Of a stretch of DNA of 64,000 nucleotides, positions 7,545 to 17,735 are shown in pieces; position 1 is the first letter of the stretch; every line of letters begins with the position of its first letter. The DNA comes from Gammaproteobacteria bacterium (GTDB lineage: Bacteria > Pseudomonadota > Gammaproteobacteria > Pseudomonadales > Alcanivoracaceae). Below the pieces are notes generated by a model, which was given only the letters and a program-made list of their open reading frames with translations, ran no database searches and had not been told where the DNA came from. Made by a program: the position numbers and the translations under genes. The DNA lies in contig JAGPVL010000043.1 of assembly GCA_018067045.1 (NCBI GenBank), positions 1-64,000 of the forward strand, read 5' to 3'.

Positions 7545-10500
7545 CTAAGCGGCAGGCTCGGCCAAACTTTCCAAGGTGCGGGGCTTTTCAACGCCATAGC
7601 CTTGAACATAATCAACGCCGATACTGCGCATGCATTCACGGATACGATCATTCTCAACGTATTCCGCAATCGTTCGCTTGCCCATCAGGTGGCCCATCTC
7701 ATTGATAGAGCGCACCAGTGCCAGACCTGCAGGGTCGTCGGCAACATCCTTAATAAAACTGCCATCAATTTTAATGTAATCAACCGGCAGGTTCTTTAGG
7801 TGGCCGTACGACGCCAAGCCCGAGCCAAAATCATCTAATGAGAAGCGACAGCCTAAACCTTGCAGCTCATAAATAAAGTCCGCGGCATCCTCTAGGTTCG
7901 CAATAGCTGCCGTTTCGGTCACTTCAAAACAGATGCGCTCTCGCGGCACAGGGTAGCGTTGAAAATGATCAAACAAGAACTCAAGCAGTCCCTCGTCATT
8001 CAGAGAATGTCCGGAAAGATTAATGGAAAGGTGATCAAGACCATCTACCACTGCAGGATTCTCATGCATCCAACGCAGCACGTTTGACACCACCCAGCGA
8101 TCCAGTGCATGCATACGGTTGTAGCGTTCTGCCGCATGCAAAAACTCAGACGGAGCCAGCAACTCACCCTCTGGCGTCTTAATGGAGATAAGCACTTCAT
8201 ATGAAGGGAGCTGTTCCTCCTGAGTTGTTGCTTCAATCCGCTGACAACGCAACAACAAACGGTTGTTATCAATGGCGTCATTTAGACGAGCCACCCACGC
8301 CATAACATCGTCTTGCTTAACCATGCTTTCGTCTTCTTGCGCATAGGCTTGCACCCTATTACGCCCAGATTCCTTGGCAGATAAGCATGCACTAGACGCA
8401 CCCTTTAATAGCGATGCTCCGTCCGTACTACTGTCACGATACGCAATACCAATACTCACCGTAATAGTGAACGGCTTATCCGCACAAATAAAACGTTGCG
8501 CGCCAATATCGCGGGCAAAGGTATCTGCCAATTTTTTTGCCGCTTCCGGCGGCATATTTTCAATCCAAACCGCAAATTCATCGCCACTTAAACGCGCGAT
8601 GAGCGCGCCGGGGAACGCGGCTTCAACCAGCCTAGCCACCTGCCGAATCATTTCGTCCCCGGCATCGGGGCCACCATAAGTGTTTACAACCTTGAACTGA
8701 TCAATATCGATATGAAACAGTGTTGCCGAGTGCTCGTGGCTTAACAGTCTTTGCTTCAGCCGGCGCTCAAACTCTCTGCGATTAAATAAGCCCGTCAACT
8801 CATCATGCGTGGCGTGATGCGCCATCTGATCGTAAACACGTTGAACCATGTTCTCTAAGCCACGATCCACTGCCGGCGCGTCCAAATTGTCGATCGGCCG
8901 TATTTCGCCACGAGAAAGACGCTCGGCAAAAACATCAACGCGCAGCTCAACGATCTTCATGCCCTGATGATTAACAAAAACAAATGTACTGCCATCGCTA
9001 TCAACCCATGCCAAGCGGACCAGTGCGTCTTGACCGGCGTCAAAGTAACTAAACCAATCACCCACCACATGACGCTGGGCACGCTTTATCCAGCGGCCGC
9101 CCAGCTCATCAGCACCTAGCACGGCTGTTTCTGCTTCGCCGCCGACAACCCCCATCGGCACGTCAACCATTTCTGGCTCAGACTTAGCGCGCGCTTTCGC
9201 TGACAACAAATCACGCAATTCCGATATCAGTCGCGCATTTTGCATCTGCGTATGATCGACCTTACCGAGACCATCCTTAATTGTACTGAGTAACAATGAC
9301 AACGACTCTTGCGTCGGTACTTCGTCAGCCGCTTTCAGCATCTGATCTATGACACCGAGGTAGCGATGCCATTCTTGGCTTTCACGCCCACGCCGCAACA
9401 ACGCTTGTGTTAATAGCTGGCGCCAACCGGCATCCACTAAACTGAGCACGGCCTTCGGAACACGCTTCCCGCCAATCCGTCGTTCGAGCGCTCGACTGAC
9501 TTCCCGCCGCGCACCTTGTAATTTCTGCTTTCCTTCACAAGACTCAGTAACCCGCTTGATATTGCGCACATAAATAGACTGTTGCCGGCTAGCCATCTTA
9601 TCGAGCTTTCCAAGCGACTCAGTAAACACATTAATATCGCGATCAAATCCGCCTAGAATTAAATCAACTTCTTGTTCAATTTCTTGCTCATGCGCCGCAA
9701 GGTTTGCGCTACCGCGCACACCAAGGTGGGCCATTCTGTTTAACATCTGCCGTGCGGGGTGGGACTCTTCCGTTAAAAATTCATCATCAACCAGCAGAAG
9801 CCGCAAAAAAGGAACTTCCAAGCGCTTAATCGCCGCTCTGACTTTTTCCGTTAAGGCGGGATTCGACACCACGCCTTCAAATAAATGATGAATAACGTCA
9901 ATCGCCGCGTGAACATCCGAGTCGACCTGCGCAGACTCATCGCCGCCATCATTTACCGCAGTAGCAACACGTTCCATCAACGGCAACTCTGCCTTCTCTC
10001 GAATATCGGTACTGCGCTGCAACGATGCGAGCGACTCGTCAACACGCACGTCATCCGCCACAGGCATGGAGCTGCTAACTTCCCCACGCCTTTCACGAGC
10101 CTCATTGAGAGAATGTTCACTTAATAATTTACGTACGGTCTCGTATGCATGCCGAGCGATATGCTGCTGTAACGCAAACTGACGCTCCGAAAGACGAGCA
10201 CTGGAATCTGTCGCGCTACGCCGTGCAGCGATTGATGCACTCGTTGCATCACGCTTGTTCACGGGTTCGGCGGCGCCTGTCGCGGGCGCGGCAGTACCAG
10301 AGACTGTAGAAGCGTGCCCTGCAGATGAAGAAGTCGCCGCGCCCGCTGCACCCGGTTCCAATGTACGCCCGTCAGATTGGGGCGCAGCTGCGGCACTAGA
10401 TTTTTGCGGCTCTGCGATCGTTTCACTGGCTTTTTTATTCGCTACCGCTTGATCTGCGTGCGGAGCGACTTTCGCGGCATAGTTCTCACTAATATAGCGG

Positions 10501-11510
10501 CCAACATCAAGATCGGGCAGAATTCCCTGCTCAACGAGGCTTTTGTTGACCTCGATGTACAGCGCGCCAAGCTGTTCAACGACGGTACGCTCGAAAACCG
10601 CCAATATAATGCGGTCGGTCTTTTGCTTTAGCGGCAACAAGCGCAACGCCTCGCCAAACGCGGTACAGATCACCACTGGATGAAGCGGATTTTTGCGCGC
10701 ACTTAATGCAATCCCATAAAGCTGATCCATACGCAACTGCAAGTGCAGCAACTCGTCATGGAAAACACCTTCTGCCCGTGTCGCCATAACTTTTAACGTC
10801 AGCCAATCTTCGAATATTTCCTGATCTACCAACGAAAGGCGCCCGCTCGATTGCGAGTCATCATCATTCTCTTTAACGCCTTGAGATAGGTCATAAAGAC
10901 GCTTGCATGCCTTCGCAACAAAGTTTCTTGAAAGAACATCAGCTTGAGATGTCAGGGTTTTTTCCGCTTCAAAAAACGGTAGCTGACCTTGGTTGGTGTG
11001 CGCAGCATCGGCGGCACTCATAAGCGCTTCGCGGGCGCTCGGCAAAAAGTCCGCCAATCGACTAATCACGAAGCGGCGCAACGAAGCCGCTAATAGATCC
11101 GTCGCCTTTTGCATCTGCTGCGGTGTTAATTTGTATTCTCGCCCACTTTTTCGACTGTTCGCGGAAGACGAATCACTATCTGTTAACTCGCGTACGTGGT
11201 TCTGAATGGCAAGCAATACGGTGGAATCCGGCGACTCGAAGGACACGCCAATCAGCTCACCCTCTATTCGCCGTACTTTCGCCACCAAGCCAACCTCACG
11301 CGGCCCACGTAACCCGCGGACGGATAATGTGACCCGCAATACCTGATCGAGTGAAAATGCGGATGCGGTAACATCGTTACCTGAAGGAATAAGTAGCATC
11401 ATGCCGCCAAGACAAAAGTCCTGGATCTGGCAATTACTGATCACTCCATGATCGAAAGAAACGGTAGCAGGCATGTCAACCTGATGCCGTATATGTGCAC
11501 GTTGATTCAT
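7545..11510 (-). CDS. PilZ-DUF1631-GGDEF-EAL multidomain protein
   Basis: 1321 residues, no membrane segment. Order: PilZ domain (1-115; R-x-x-x-R in RAHIR, second motif DFCLGG with Cys in place of the usual Ser); DUF1631 region (about 130-860) interrupted by an Ala/Ser/Pro/Gly-rich linker near 385-450; GGDEF domain (about 905-1065) with SGDEF at the active loop and no visible R-x-x-D inhibitory site; EAL domain (about 1080-1315) reading EVL for EAL but keeping the Asn in SINLSG, the Glu in FEVTET, DDFGSG, the Lys in YIKIDG and the Gln in YVQGYG. It should bind and possibly turn over cyclic di-GMP in the cytoplasm. Whether either catalytic half is active is uncertain. Monocistronic. Confidence 0.9.
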   Translation of the reverse strand: MNQRAHIRHQVDMPATVSFDHGVISNCQIQDFCLGGMMLLIPSGNDVTASAFSLDQVLRVTLSVRGLRGPREVGLVAKVRRIEGELIGVSFESPDSTVLLAIQNHVRELTDSDSSSANSRKSGREYKLTPQQMQKATDLLAASLRRFVISRLADFLPSAREALMSAADAAHTNQGQLPFFEAEKTLTSQADVLSRNFVAKACKRLYDLSQGVKENDDDSQSSGRLSLVDQEIFEDWLTLKVMATRAEGVFHDELLHLQLRMDQLYGIALSARKNPLHPVVICTAFGEALRLLPLKQKTDRIILAVFERTVVEQLGALYIEVNKSLVEQGILPDLDVGRYISENYAAKVAPHADQAVANKKASETIAEPQKSSAAAAPQSDGRTLEPGAAGAATSSSAGHASTVSGTAAPATGAAEPVNKRDATSASIAARRSATDSSARLSERQFALQQHIARHAYETVRKLLSEHSLNEARERRGEVSSSMPVADDVRVDESLASLQRSTDIREKAELPLMERVATAVNDGGDESAQVDSDVHAAIDVIHHLFEGVVSNPALTEKVRAAIKRLEVPFLRLLLVDDEFLTEESHPARQMLNRMAHLGVRGSANLAAHEQEIEQEVDLILGGFDRDINVFTESLGKLDKMASRQQSIYVRNIKRVTESCEGKQKLQGARREVSRALERRIGGKRVPKAVLSLVDAGWRQLLTQALLRRGRESQEWHRYLGVIDQMLKAADEVPTQESLSLLLSTIKDGLGKVDHTQMQNARLISELRDLLSAKARAKSEPEMVDVPMGVVGGEAETAVLGADELGGRWIKRAQRHVVGDWFSYFDAGQDALVRLAWVDSDGSTFVFVNHQGMKIVELRVDVFAERLSRGEIRPIDNLDAPAVDRGLENMVQRVYDQMAHHATHDELTGLFNRREFERRLKQRLLSHEHSATLFHIDIDQFKVVNTYGGPDAGDEMIRQVARLVEAAFPGALIARLSGDEFAVWIENMPPEAAKKLADTFARDIGAQRFICADKPFTITVSIGIAYRDSSTDGASLLKGASSACLSAKESGRNRVQAYAQEDESMVKQDDVMAWVARLNDAIDNNRLLLRCQRIEATTQEEQLPSYEVLISIKTPEGELLAPSEFLHAAERYNRMHALDRWVVSNVLRWMHENPAVVDGLDHLSINLSGHSLNDEGLLEFLFDHFQRYPVPRERICFEVTETAAIANLEDAADFIYELQGLGCRFSLDDFGSGLASYGHLKNLPVDYIKIDGSFIKDVADDPAGLALVRSINEMGHLMGKRTIAEYVENDRIRECMRSIGVDYVQGYGVEKPRTLESLAEPAA

Positions 11511-11644
11511 TCTGTAGTGCTTCCCCAGGTTTCTGTCCGTCTTATTACTGTTATTGACGACTACGCAGAGATCGACCGCAAAGACCTCGCTGCCATATCT
11601 GATCTTTATACCTGACAGATCGCCCTAATCGGTAGCTATCATAA

Positions 11645-12871
11645 TTAACCGAAAAACAGGTAAGTTGCCAATATTGCTGTAATTAATCCCGCCACGTCGG
11701 CGGCCAAACCGCACCACAACGCATGACGAATATGGGTAATGCCTGCACTGCCAAAGTAAACCGCGAGTACATAGAGGGTTGTTTCGGTGCTCCCCTGCAT
11801 TACCGCAGCCATCCGTCCGGCTAAAGAATCAACACCATGGGTATTCATCACCTCCAGCATCATCGCTCGAGCTCCACTGCCAGAGAGAGGCTTCATCAAC
11901 GCGACCGGCAAGGCATCGACAAAGCGGCTATCTAGGCCCGTATACGCAACGGCAACACGTACGCCATCGAGCAGTAAGTCGAGCACCCCTGCCGCTCTCA
12001 ACATGCCAATCGCCACTAGCATGGCGACCAGATAAGGGATCAACCGTATCGCGGTATTAAAGCCCTCCTGTGCGCCCTCAATAAAAGTCTGGTAAACATC
12101 CAGTCCTGCGCGCCAACCCGCAATCACAAAGGTTGCAACTGCGGCCAGCAGCACGCCGCTTCCAAGGGCCGAGGAAAATGCTGCCGCATTGCTGGCCGAC
12201 ATCATTGTTACAGCCACAACAAGCGCCGTCAGCAATGTCAGCCAGATGCCTGCAACGCCCAGTATTAACGGGTTACGCAGTGAAATGCCTTGGACTTTAG
12301 CGGTTAGCCATATGCCGAAGAAAGTCGATACCGTCGTCGCAATCAGCATGGGCGCATAGATATCGGCGGGATTCGCTGCGCCCTGTTGCGCGCGATACAT
12401 AAAGACTGTCACCGGCAACAAGGTAACTGAGGACGTATTCATGACAAGAAACATGATCTGCGCATCTGTCGCGCGGTCCGGCGTCGCGCTATTGCCCGCC
12501 TGCATCGCCTCCATGGCCTTTAGTCCAAGCGGCGTCGCGGCATTATCCAGGCCCAACACATTGGCAGACAAATTCATGGTGACAGGGGCAATAGCGGAAG
12601 GCGTGCGCACCAGCTCAGGCATAAGCCTTGTCAGTAATGGCGCCAGTTTACGAGCTACCCTGTCCGTCAAAGCACTTCGCTCCGCTAGGCGGAAAAAACC
12701 ACTCCATAACGTCAGCACACCCACGAGGCCCAAACTGACCTGTACAGCCAGGTCAGCCGAGTCAAACATCGCACGGGAGACGTTATTGCTAACACTCGCG
12801 TCCCCAGCCAACGTAAACCCGAGTGCCACCGCAATGGCCAATAATAGAAAACCACCAAACAGTCCGTTCAT
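11645..12871 (-). CDS. SpmA/SpmB-type nucleoside-recognition membrane protein
   Basis: 408 residues with about ten hydrophobic segments. The first half has the Gate/nucleoside-recognition signature NLSANVLGLDNAATPLGLKAM and a later MNTSSVTLLPVTV. The second half repeats the fold with LMKPLSGSGARAMMLEVM and MQGSTETTLYVLAVYFGS. This corresponds to a fusion of the Bacillus SpmA and SpmB families, common in non-sporulating Gram-negatives. Transport of a nucleoside-like or other small molecule across the inner membrane is presumed from the Gate domain; no substrate is established. It is divergent from prc with a 160-base gap. Confidence 0.85.
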   Translation of the reverse strand: MNGLFGGFLLLAIAVALGFTLAGDASVSNNVSRAMFDSADLAVQVSLGLVGVLTLWSGFFRLAERSALTDRVARKLAPLLTRLMPELVRTPSAIAPVTMNLSANVLGLDNAATPLGLKAMEAMQAGNSATPDRATDAQIMFLVMNTSSVTLLPVTVFMYRAQQGAANPADIYAPMLIATTVSTFFGIWLTAKVQGISLRNPLILGVAGIWLTLLTALVVAVTMMSASNAAAFSSALGSGVLLAAVATFVIAGWRAGLDVYQTFIEGAQEGFNTAIRLIPYLVAMLVAIGMLRAAGVLDLLLDGVRVAVAYTGLDSRFVDALPVALMKPLSGSGARAMMLEVMNTHGVDSLAGRMAAVMQGSTETTLYVLAVYFGSAGITHIRHALWCGLAADVAGLITAILATYLFFG

Positions 12872-13031
12872 TACCGTACCTTAAGAGTTTAAGGAGTTAT
12901 TCAGAGGCTCCTCATCGGCAGGCTGACCCGAAGTGCCGATCAGGTCAATAAGTCACTGAACCAATACATTATTCCCCTGTCATCTTCGCTATACTCGAAA
13001 ACGTTCCTGCCCATTAATAAAGGATGCAGAC

Positions 13032-15164
13032 TTGAAGCCTTATTTTCGATTACCCCTTCTCGCCGTCGCGATCATGTCCATTGCTGGACTGACCGCCGGC
13101 CTATCGGCGACCTCGGCGACGACTGCTGATCCGGTACCCAGCGGTGAATTGGCCCCTGAGCCCATTCACGCGGAAACGATGGAAGCTATTGTCGATCGGC
13201 TGGGTAACCACTACCGCCAAATCCCTATCGATGACACCCTTGCCTCGAACATGCTCGATCAATATTTGAAAGATCTTGATAGTGCACGAGCCTACTTTCT
13301 AGCGTCTGACATCGACTCGTTTCAGGATTATCGCACGCGCATAGACGATCAGATTGAAGACGGAAAACTGACCGCCGGTTACAGCATTTTTAATCGCTAC
13401 CAAGCGCGCGTCAAAGAAAGGCTGAATTACGTTCTTGCGCTGCTTGATAAAGGCATTGATAAACTCGACTTGGATGATAACGAATCCATTTTAATAGATC
13501 GCCGAGCAGCGCCTTGGGCAGCTAATGTCGAAGAGAGCAACAACATTTGGCGGCAACGCCTTGAAGACGCGGTCATCGCCATGCGCCTGGACGGCGATGC
13601 CGACGAGAAAATCAGCAAACGTCTGCACCAACGCTATAGCGGCCAGTTAAAACGTCTTGAACAAAGCACACCTGAAGATGTTTTTCAGCTCTACGTCAAT
13701 GCACTGGCAAAAATTTACGATCCTCATACCAGTTACTTCACCCCGCACAATTCTGAAAATTTCAATATCAGCATGAGCCGCTCCTTAGAAGGCATTGGCG
13801 CCGTGCTACAAGCCGAAGAAGAATACACCAAGGTAGTCCGGCTCGTTCCTGGCGGCCCCGCAGCGAAAGCTGGCCAGCTCAGCCCCGCCGATAAAATTAT
13901 TGGTGTTGGTCAGGGCGATGACGAAATCGTGAATATTATTGGCTGGCGCCTCGACGAAGTCGTCAATCTGATTCGCGGCCCCAAAGGCACTCGTGTCACC
14001 CTCGAAGTCATTCCTTCCAGCGCTGCAAACGATCACCGCACTCGCACAATTTCAATTGAGCGTAACCGTGTTGTTCTAGAAGATCAGGCAGCGAAAAGCA
14101 AAATCCTAACGGTTCCCAATGAAAAAAAGGAATTGCGTATTGGCGTCATTGACGTCCCAGCTTTCTATCTAGATTTCGACGCCTATCATCGCGGCGATCC
14201 TAACTACACCAGCACCACTCGCGACGTCGCCAAGCTATTAATGGGCCTGCAAGAGAAAGGCATCGACGGACTGATCATTGATCTGCGCGACAACGGCGGC
14301 GGCTCGCTTCACGAAGCAACTCAGCTAGTCTCACTGTTTACCGATCGCGGCCCAACGGTACAAGTACGCGATGCACGCGGACGTGTTCAAATCGAGCCGG
14401 ATCAATACCCTGGTATGCTCTACTTCGGACCAATGGCCGTTCTTGTGAATCGTTACAGCGCGTCAGCTTCCGAGATTTTTGCTGGAGCGATGCAAGACTA
14501 TGGCCGCGCGCTTATTTTAGGCGATGACACCTTTGGTAAAGGCACTGTGCAAACATTAATTCCACTGGATCACGGTCAGCTCAAAATTACGCAAGCAAAA
14601 TTCTATCGTGTATCCGGAGGCAGCAACCAAAACCAAGGCATCATACCTGATATTCGCATGCCGTATTTGGTCGACAAAAGTGAGATTGGTGAAAGCGCTC
14701 TACCCAACGCATTGCCTTGGGACCAAATCAAACCCGCGCGCTATATTCGCTCAACTGAACTGCAACCGTTCTTCGGCGTACTGAAACAGCAGCACCAGAA
14801 ACGTATTGGCAAAAACCCAGAGTTTGATTACGTCGCCGATCAACTCGTTATGCTTGAAGAAAACAAAGAACGATTAACGCTTTCTTTAAATGAAGCGACG
14901 CGAAAAAAAGAAAAATCGGAATGGGAGAAACGTCGGCTTGCATCGGAAAATATGTTGCGCAAATCCCGTGGAGAAAAGCCCGTCGCTAACTTCCAAGAGC
15001 TGCAAGAGCAAGAAGAGCAGCGTATTGCTGCGCGCCAAAGCGGAGAAGAAGATACCGGTCCAGACCCTTACCTAGACGAGTCCGGCGCGGTAATGGCCGA
15101 TTTAATCTATTTGCTTAACACGGCAAAGGTCGTGAGCGCCGACCCAGTTGCTCCGCAAAGCTAG
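13032..15164 (+). CDS. prc: Tail-specific (carboxy-terminal processing) protease Prc
   Basis: 710 residues. N-terminal signal sequence (LPLLAVAIMSIAGLTAGLSA), helical N-domain, PDZ domain (about 240-320, with SLEGIGAVLQAEEE and VPGGPAAKAGQLSPADKI), then the S41 protease core. The Ser nucleophile lies in NRYSASASEIFAG and the general-base Lys in DDTFGKGTVQT, followed by the DUF3340 C-terminal region. It degrades or trims periplasmic proteins, including cell-wall hydrolases and tagged or misfolded substrates. The start is a TTG with AAAGGA 8 bases upstream; an ATG at 13024 runs straight into a stop. It is followed by a strong hairpin. Confidence 0.95.
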   Translation: MKPYFRLPLLAVAIMSIAGLTAGLSATSATTADPVPSGELAPEPIHAETMEAIVDRLGNHYRQIPIDDTLASNMLDQYLKDLDSARAYFLASDIDSFQDYRTRIDDQIEDGKLTAGYSIFNRYQARVKERLNYVLALLDKGIDKLDLDDNESILIDRRAAPWAANVEESNNIWRQRLEDAVIAMRLDGDADEKISKRLHQRYSGQLKRLEQSTPEDVFQLYVNALAKIYDPHTSYFTPHNSENFNISMSRSLEGIGAVLQAEEEYTKVVRLVPGGPAAKAGQLSPADKIIGVGQGDDEIVNIIGWRLDEVVNLIRGPKGTRVTLEVIPSSAANDHRTRTISIERNRVVLEDQAAKSKILTVPNEKKELRIGVIDVPAFYLDFDAYHRGDPNYTSTTRDVAKLLMGLQEKGIDGLIIDLRDNGGGSLHEATQLVSLFTDRGPTVQVRDARGRVQIEPDQYPGMLYFGPMAVLVNRYSASASEIFAGAMQDYGRALILGDDTFGKGTVQTLIPLDHGQLKITQAKFYRVSGGSNQNQGIIPDIRMPYLVDKSEIGESALPNALPWDQIKPARYIRSTELQPFFGVLKQQHQKRIGKNPEFDYVADQLVMLEENKERLTLSLNEATRKKEKSEWEKRRLASENMLRKSRGEKPVANFQELQEQEEQRIAARQSGEEDTGPDPYLDESGAVMADLIYLLNTAKVVSADPVAPQS

Positions 15165-15170
15165 TGGCCC

Positions 15171-15213
15171 AATGCCTCATGTTCCGTACCGCGCGTACTG
15201 AACATGAGGCATT
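15171..15213. terminator. Bidirectional hairpin between prc and the convergent hydrolase
   Basis: A 14-base perfect stem (AATGCCTCATGTTC and its complement) encloses a 15-base loop that itself contains GTAC twice. It occupies nearly the whole 55-base gap between the convergent stop codons. T-runs on either side are short, so termination strength is uncertain. Confidence 0.65.
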
Positions 15214-15219
15214 TCCTGG

Positions 15220-15978
15220 TTACGCCAACCAATCCTTTATCTCATTCGCCACCCACGTTCCTGCATCCATGGTCAGATCATGCCCCGCCGTCGGGTGAAC
15301 ACGTAGCGACACCAGCCACGCGCGCGCCAGGGCCGCGGAGCAACTTGGATCAACCAGGCGGTCCCCGCCCCCATTCAACAGCAAAATAGATGCCCCCTTA
15401 GGCGCTTCTGGCGGAGCGCGAAAACAGGCCGCCGCGAGAATCTGACGCCAAGCATTCGATTTACTGACCGGCTGAGTTGCCGCATAGCCAGCCCAACGCT
15501 GGGCGGTTTGTTCACGTTCCGCGTCACTGATTAAATTTGTCGTTAGCTGCAAAATCATCCGCTCTTTGGCAAGCGCATCCCCTTTGAGCACGCCATCAAA
15601 TAAAATGCGGCGATAGTTTTGCGGGCGCAAACGCTTCCAAAAAGGGCTATAGCGGGCAACAGAGGTGTTCATGAGAACGCCCACAGCCACTTCACCAGGG
15701 TAATCGTTCATCCAGCTGATTGCCGTCATCGCACCTAGCGACAGCGCTGCGACATGGAACGGCGGCCTCAGCCCCTTTCGACTGAGCTCGTCTCGTAAAC
15801 CAGCGACCATTTTTTCAATGGTCCGCGGGCTCTTATCATCGTAATGCTCGCCATTACCTAACAGGTCGATCGTGACCACGGTATCGCCCGCAAACTGCTG
15901 AGAGAAAAGGGCCGGAAAAGCCTCCCAGTGGCGGCTTTCACGAATCAGGCCGCGTAATAAGATCCAGGTTTTTGCCAT
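15220..15978 (-). CDS. Alpha/beta hydrolase
   Basis: 252 residues from the ATG at 15978 (MAKTWILLRGLIRESRHW), which has TAAGGGAC just upstream. The longer frame to 16059 adds 27 residues without family character. The fold shows the oxyanion-side LLRGL block, the nucleophile elbow in ALSLGAMTA, a probable catalytic Asp in GGGDRLVDPS and His in PTAGHDLTMDAG. The triad order Ser-Asp-His is complete, so it is probably an active esterase, lipase or other serine hydrolase; no signal peptide is seen after the start is corrected. Substrate unknown. Convergent with prc and divergent from the ABC1 kinase gene. Confidence 0.85.
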   Translation of the reverse strand: MAKTWILLRGLIRESRHWEAFPALFSQQFAGDTVVTIDLLGNGEHYDDKSPRTIEKMVAGLRDELSRKGLRPPFHVAALSLGAMTAISWMNDYPGEVAVGVLMNTSVARYSPFWKRLRPQNYRRILFDGVLKGDALAKERMILQLTTNLISDAEREQTAQRWAGYAATQPVSKSNAWRQILAAACFRAPPEAPKGASILLLNGGGDRLVDPSCSAALARAWLVSLRVHPTAGHDLTMDAGTWVANEIKDWLA

Positions 15979-16116
15979 GCCATTGTCCCTTACTGTATTG
16001 ACCACAAAATACGTAAATACCCCTACGTATACAAAATGGATTCGCCAGCGATCATACAATTTCAGATAGACTGGCGCCCGTGCTCATCCATTTTTTTGCC
16101 GAATTAAAGGTGACCT

Positions 16117-17532
16117 GTGCGAAAGACCGTAAAACGCGTAAAAACCGGCTCATTTGAGCGCCGACTATCCATGGCCAAAGCAGGCTTTATGGCCGGTGCG
16201 AAATACGCCACCCTCACCGCTGGCACTTTTTTCTCCGAAAAAGAAGGCCGCGAAGGACGCCGCAAGCAGATCCTGTCCAGTCAGGCGCACGAGCTCGTTA
16301 GAGAGCTTGGCAAACTAAAGGGCTCGGTAGTTAAAATTGGTCAGATGATGGCGCTATTCGGTGAACACTTTCTCCCTGAAGAAGTGACGGAAGCACTCCA
16401 TACACTGGAAAACAGCACCACCGCACTACATTGGAGTACAATCGAAGCCCACCTGCAAGAGCAGCTTGGTAGCGCCATTATGGCGCAGCTCGACATAGAC
16501 CCTGAACCACTCGGCGCCGCCTCACTTGCTCAGGTTCACCGCGCAACACGGCTTAGCGACGGTAAGCAGCTAGTGCTTAAAATTCAGTATCCCGGCGTTG
16601 CCGATGCCATCGACAGCGATATGCGCGCACTCGTGCAATTGCTGCGCTTAAGTCGATTAGTACCAATCACAGATCAATTCAATCAGTGGCTTAATGAAGT
16701 CCGTGGCATGCTTGCCCGTGAGGTCGATTATGACCTCGAGGCGGAAACAACCCGCTATTTTCGCCATGTCTTAGCAGATGATCCTCGCTATATCGTTCCC
16801 GAGGTCATCACCGAGTACAGCCAGAAAAACATTCTCTGCCTTAGCTTTGAACACGGCGTCCATATTAATGACCCCGCCGTGACCGAGCTCAGCCAGCCAC
16901 GTCGAAACTTTCTCGGCCGCGCTATTATGGAGCTGTGCTGCCGCGAAGTGTTCGAATGGCATCGCATGCAGACAGACCCCAACTTTGGTAACTATTTGCT
17001 TCGCGTGAATGCCGGGAACGACCACGACCAAATAGTGCTGCTAGATTTTGGTGCTATCCGAGAGTTTGACGATGATGTGCTTGGCCCTGGCCGAGAAATG
17101 ATTCGCGGCGCTTGGCACCATGACTCAGAGCGCATTTTCAATGCCCTGACGGCACTCGACTTTCTCTCCAAAGGCGCCCCAAAAGCCCTCTTACAGGATT
17201 TTGCCGAACTGTGCTTCGAGGCAGTCGAGGTGCTACAAGACCCTGATCGCTTCCCTCCCCCGCAAAATGTTCTCAACGAGCGTGGCGAATATTTGTGGGG
17301 TGAAAGTGATCTGCCCAAACGCATTGTCGCCAGAGCAGGCCGCAACGCCTTATCAGTGTATTTTGATGTGCCACCCAAAGAGTTCATTTTTCTGGCACGC
17401 AAGCTGCTCGGCGCCTACACCTTTTTGCACGTCATTGAGGCACAAGTCCGCGGTAACACCATCATTGAACCATTTTTGGGCATGGGTGAAGCTGTCGATA
17501 AATCGATCGTTTCGTCTAAATTGGGCAAATAA
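16117..17532 (+). CDS. ABC1/UbiB-family atypical protein kinase-like protein
   Basis: 471 residues from a GTG preceded by AAAGGTGA. Family marks are present in order: the KxGQ motif in VVKIGQMMALFG, the Ala-rich loop in GAASLAQVHRA, the ATP-site Lys in LVLKIQYPG, the ExD segment REVDYDLEAE, and the metal-binding DFGAIREFDD. E. coli UbiB is about 546 residues with C-terminal membrane helices; this protein is shorter and lacks an obvious membrane anchor, so it belongs to a soluble ABC1 branch. Family role is linked to ubiquinone and lipid metabolism through ATPase activity. The hairpin at 17640-17667 is its likely terminator. Confidence 0.88.
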   Translation: MRKTVKRVKTGSFERRLSMAKAGFMAGAKYATLTAGTFFSEKEGREGRRKQILSSQAHELVRELGKLKGSVVKIGQMMALFGEHFLPEEVTEALHTLENSTTALHWSTIEAHLQEQLGSAIMAQLDIDPEPLGAASLAQVHRATRLSDGKQLVLKIQYPGVADAIDSDMRALVQLLRLSRLVPITDQFNQWLNEVRGMLAREVDYDLEAETTRYFRHVLADDPRYIVPEVITEYSQKNILCLSFEHGVHINDPAVTELSQPRRNFLGRAIMELCCREVFEWHRMQTDPNFGNYLLRVNAGNDHDQIVLLDFGAIREFDDDVLGPGREMIRGAWHHDSERIFNALTALDFLSKGAPKALLQDFAELCFEAVEVLQDPDRFPPPQNVLNERGEYLWGESDLPKRIVARAGRNALSVYFDVPPKEFIFLARKLLGAYTFLHVIEAQVRGNTIIEPFLGMGEAVDKSIVSSKLGK

Positions 17533-17639
17533 TAACCAGCCTGTAGGACGCGCGGGCCAAAATTTGACCGATTATCGGTTTCAGTGACGTTTCCTATTTG
17601 CCATGGAGCCCACTGCACAATAAGGTTAGCACCCTGCTG

Positions 17640-17667
17640 AAAGGCCGGTTCTGGTGAACCGGCCTTT
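17640..17667. terminator. Hairpin upstream of the transhydrogenase operon
   Basis: Twelve-base perfect stem (AAAGGCCGGTTC and its complement) with the loop TGGT. It ends 107 bases after the ABC1 kinase stop and 2 bases before the most upstream possible pntAA ATG. Only a weak T-run follows, but the stem is very stable. Most likely it terminates the upstream gene; an attenuator role for pnt is possible. Confidence 0.6.
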
Positions 17668-17735
17668 CTATGTCTAAAGCTGGGTCTAAAGCTGGCCGAA
17701 CCTACTCGGCCAATCGCGCCAACCAGCGAACCAAA

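Noticed and set aside
10255-10452. Small Ala/Pro-rich plus-strand frame
   Set aside because: It is the shadow of the low-complexity linker in the PilZ-DUF1631-GGDEF-EAL gene.
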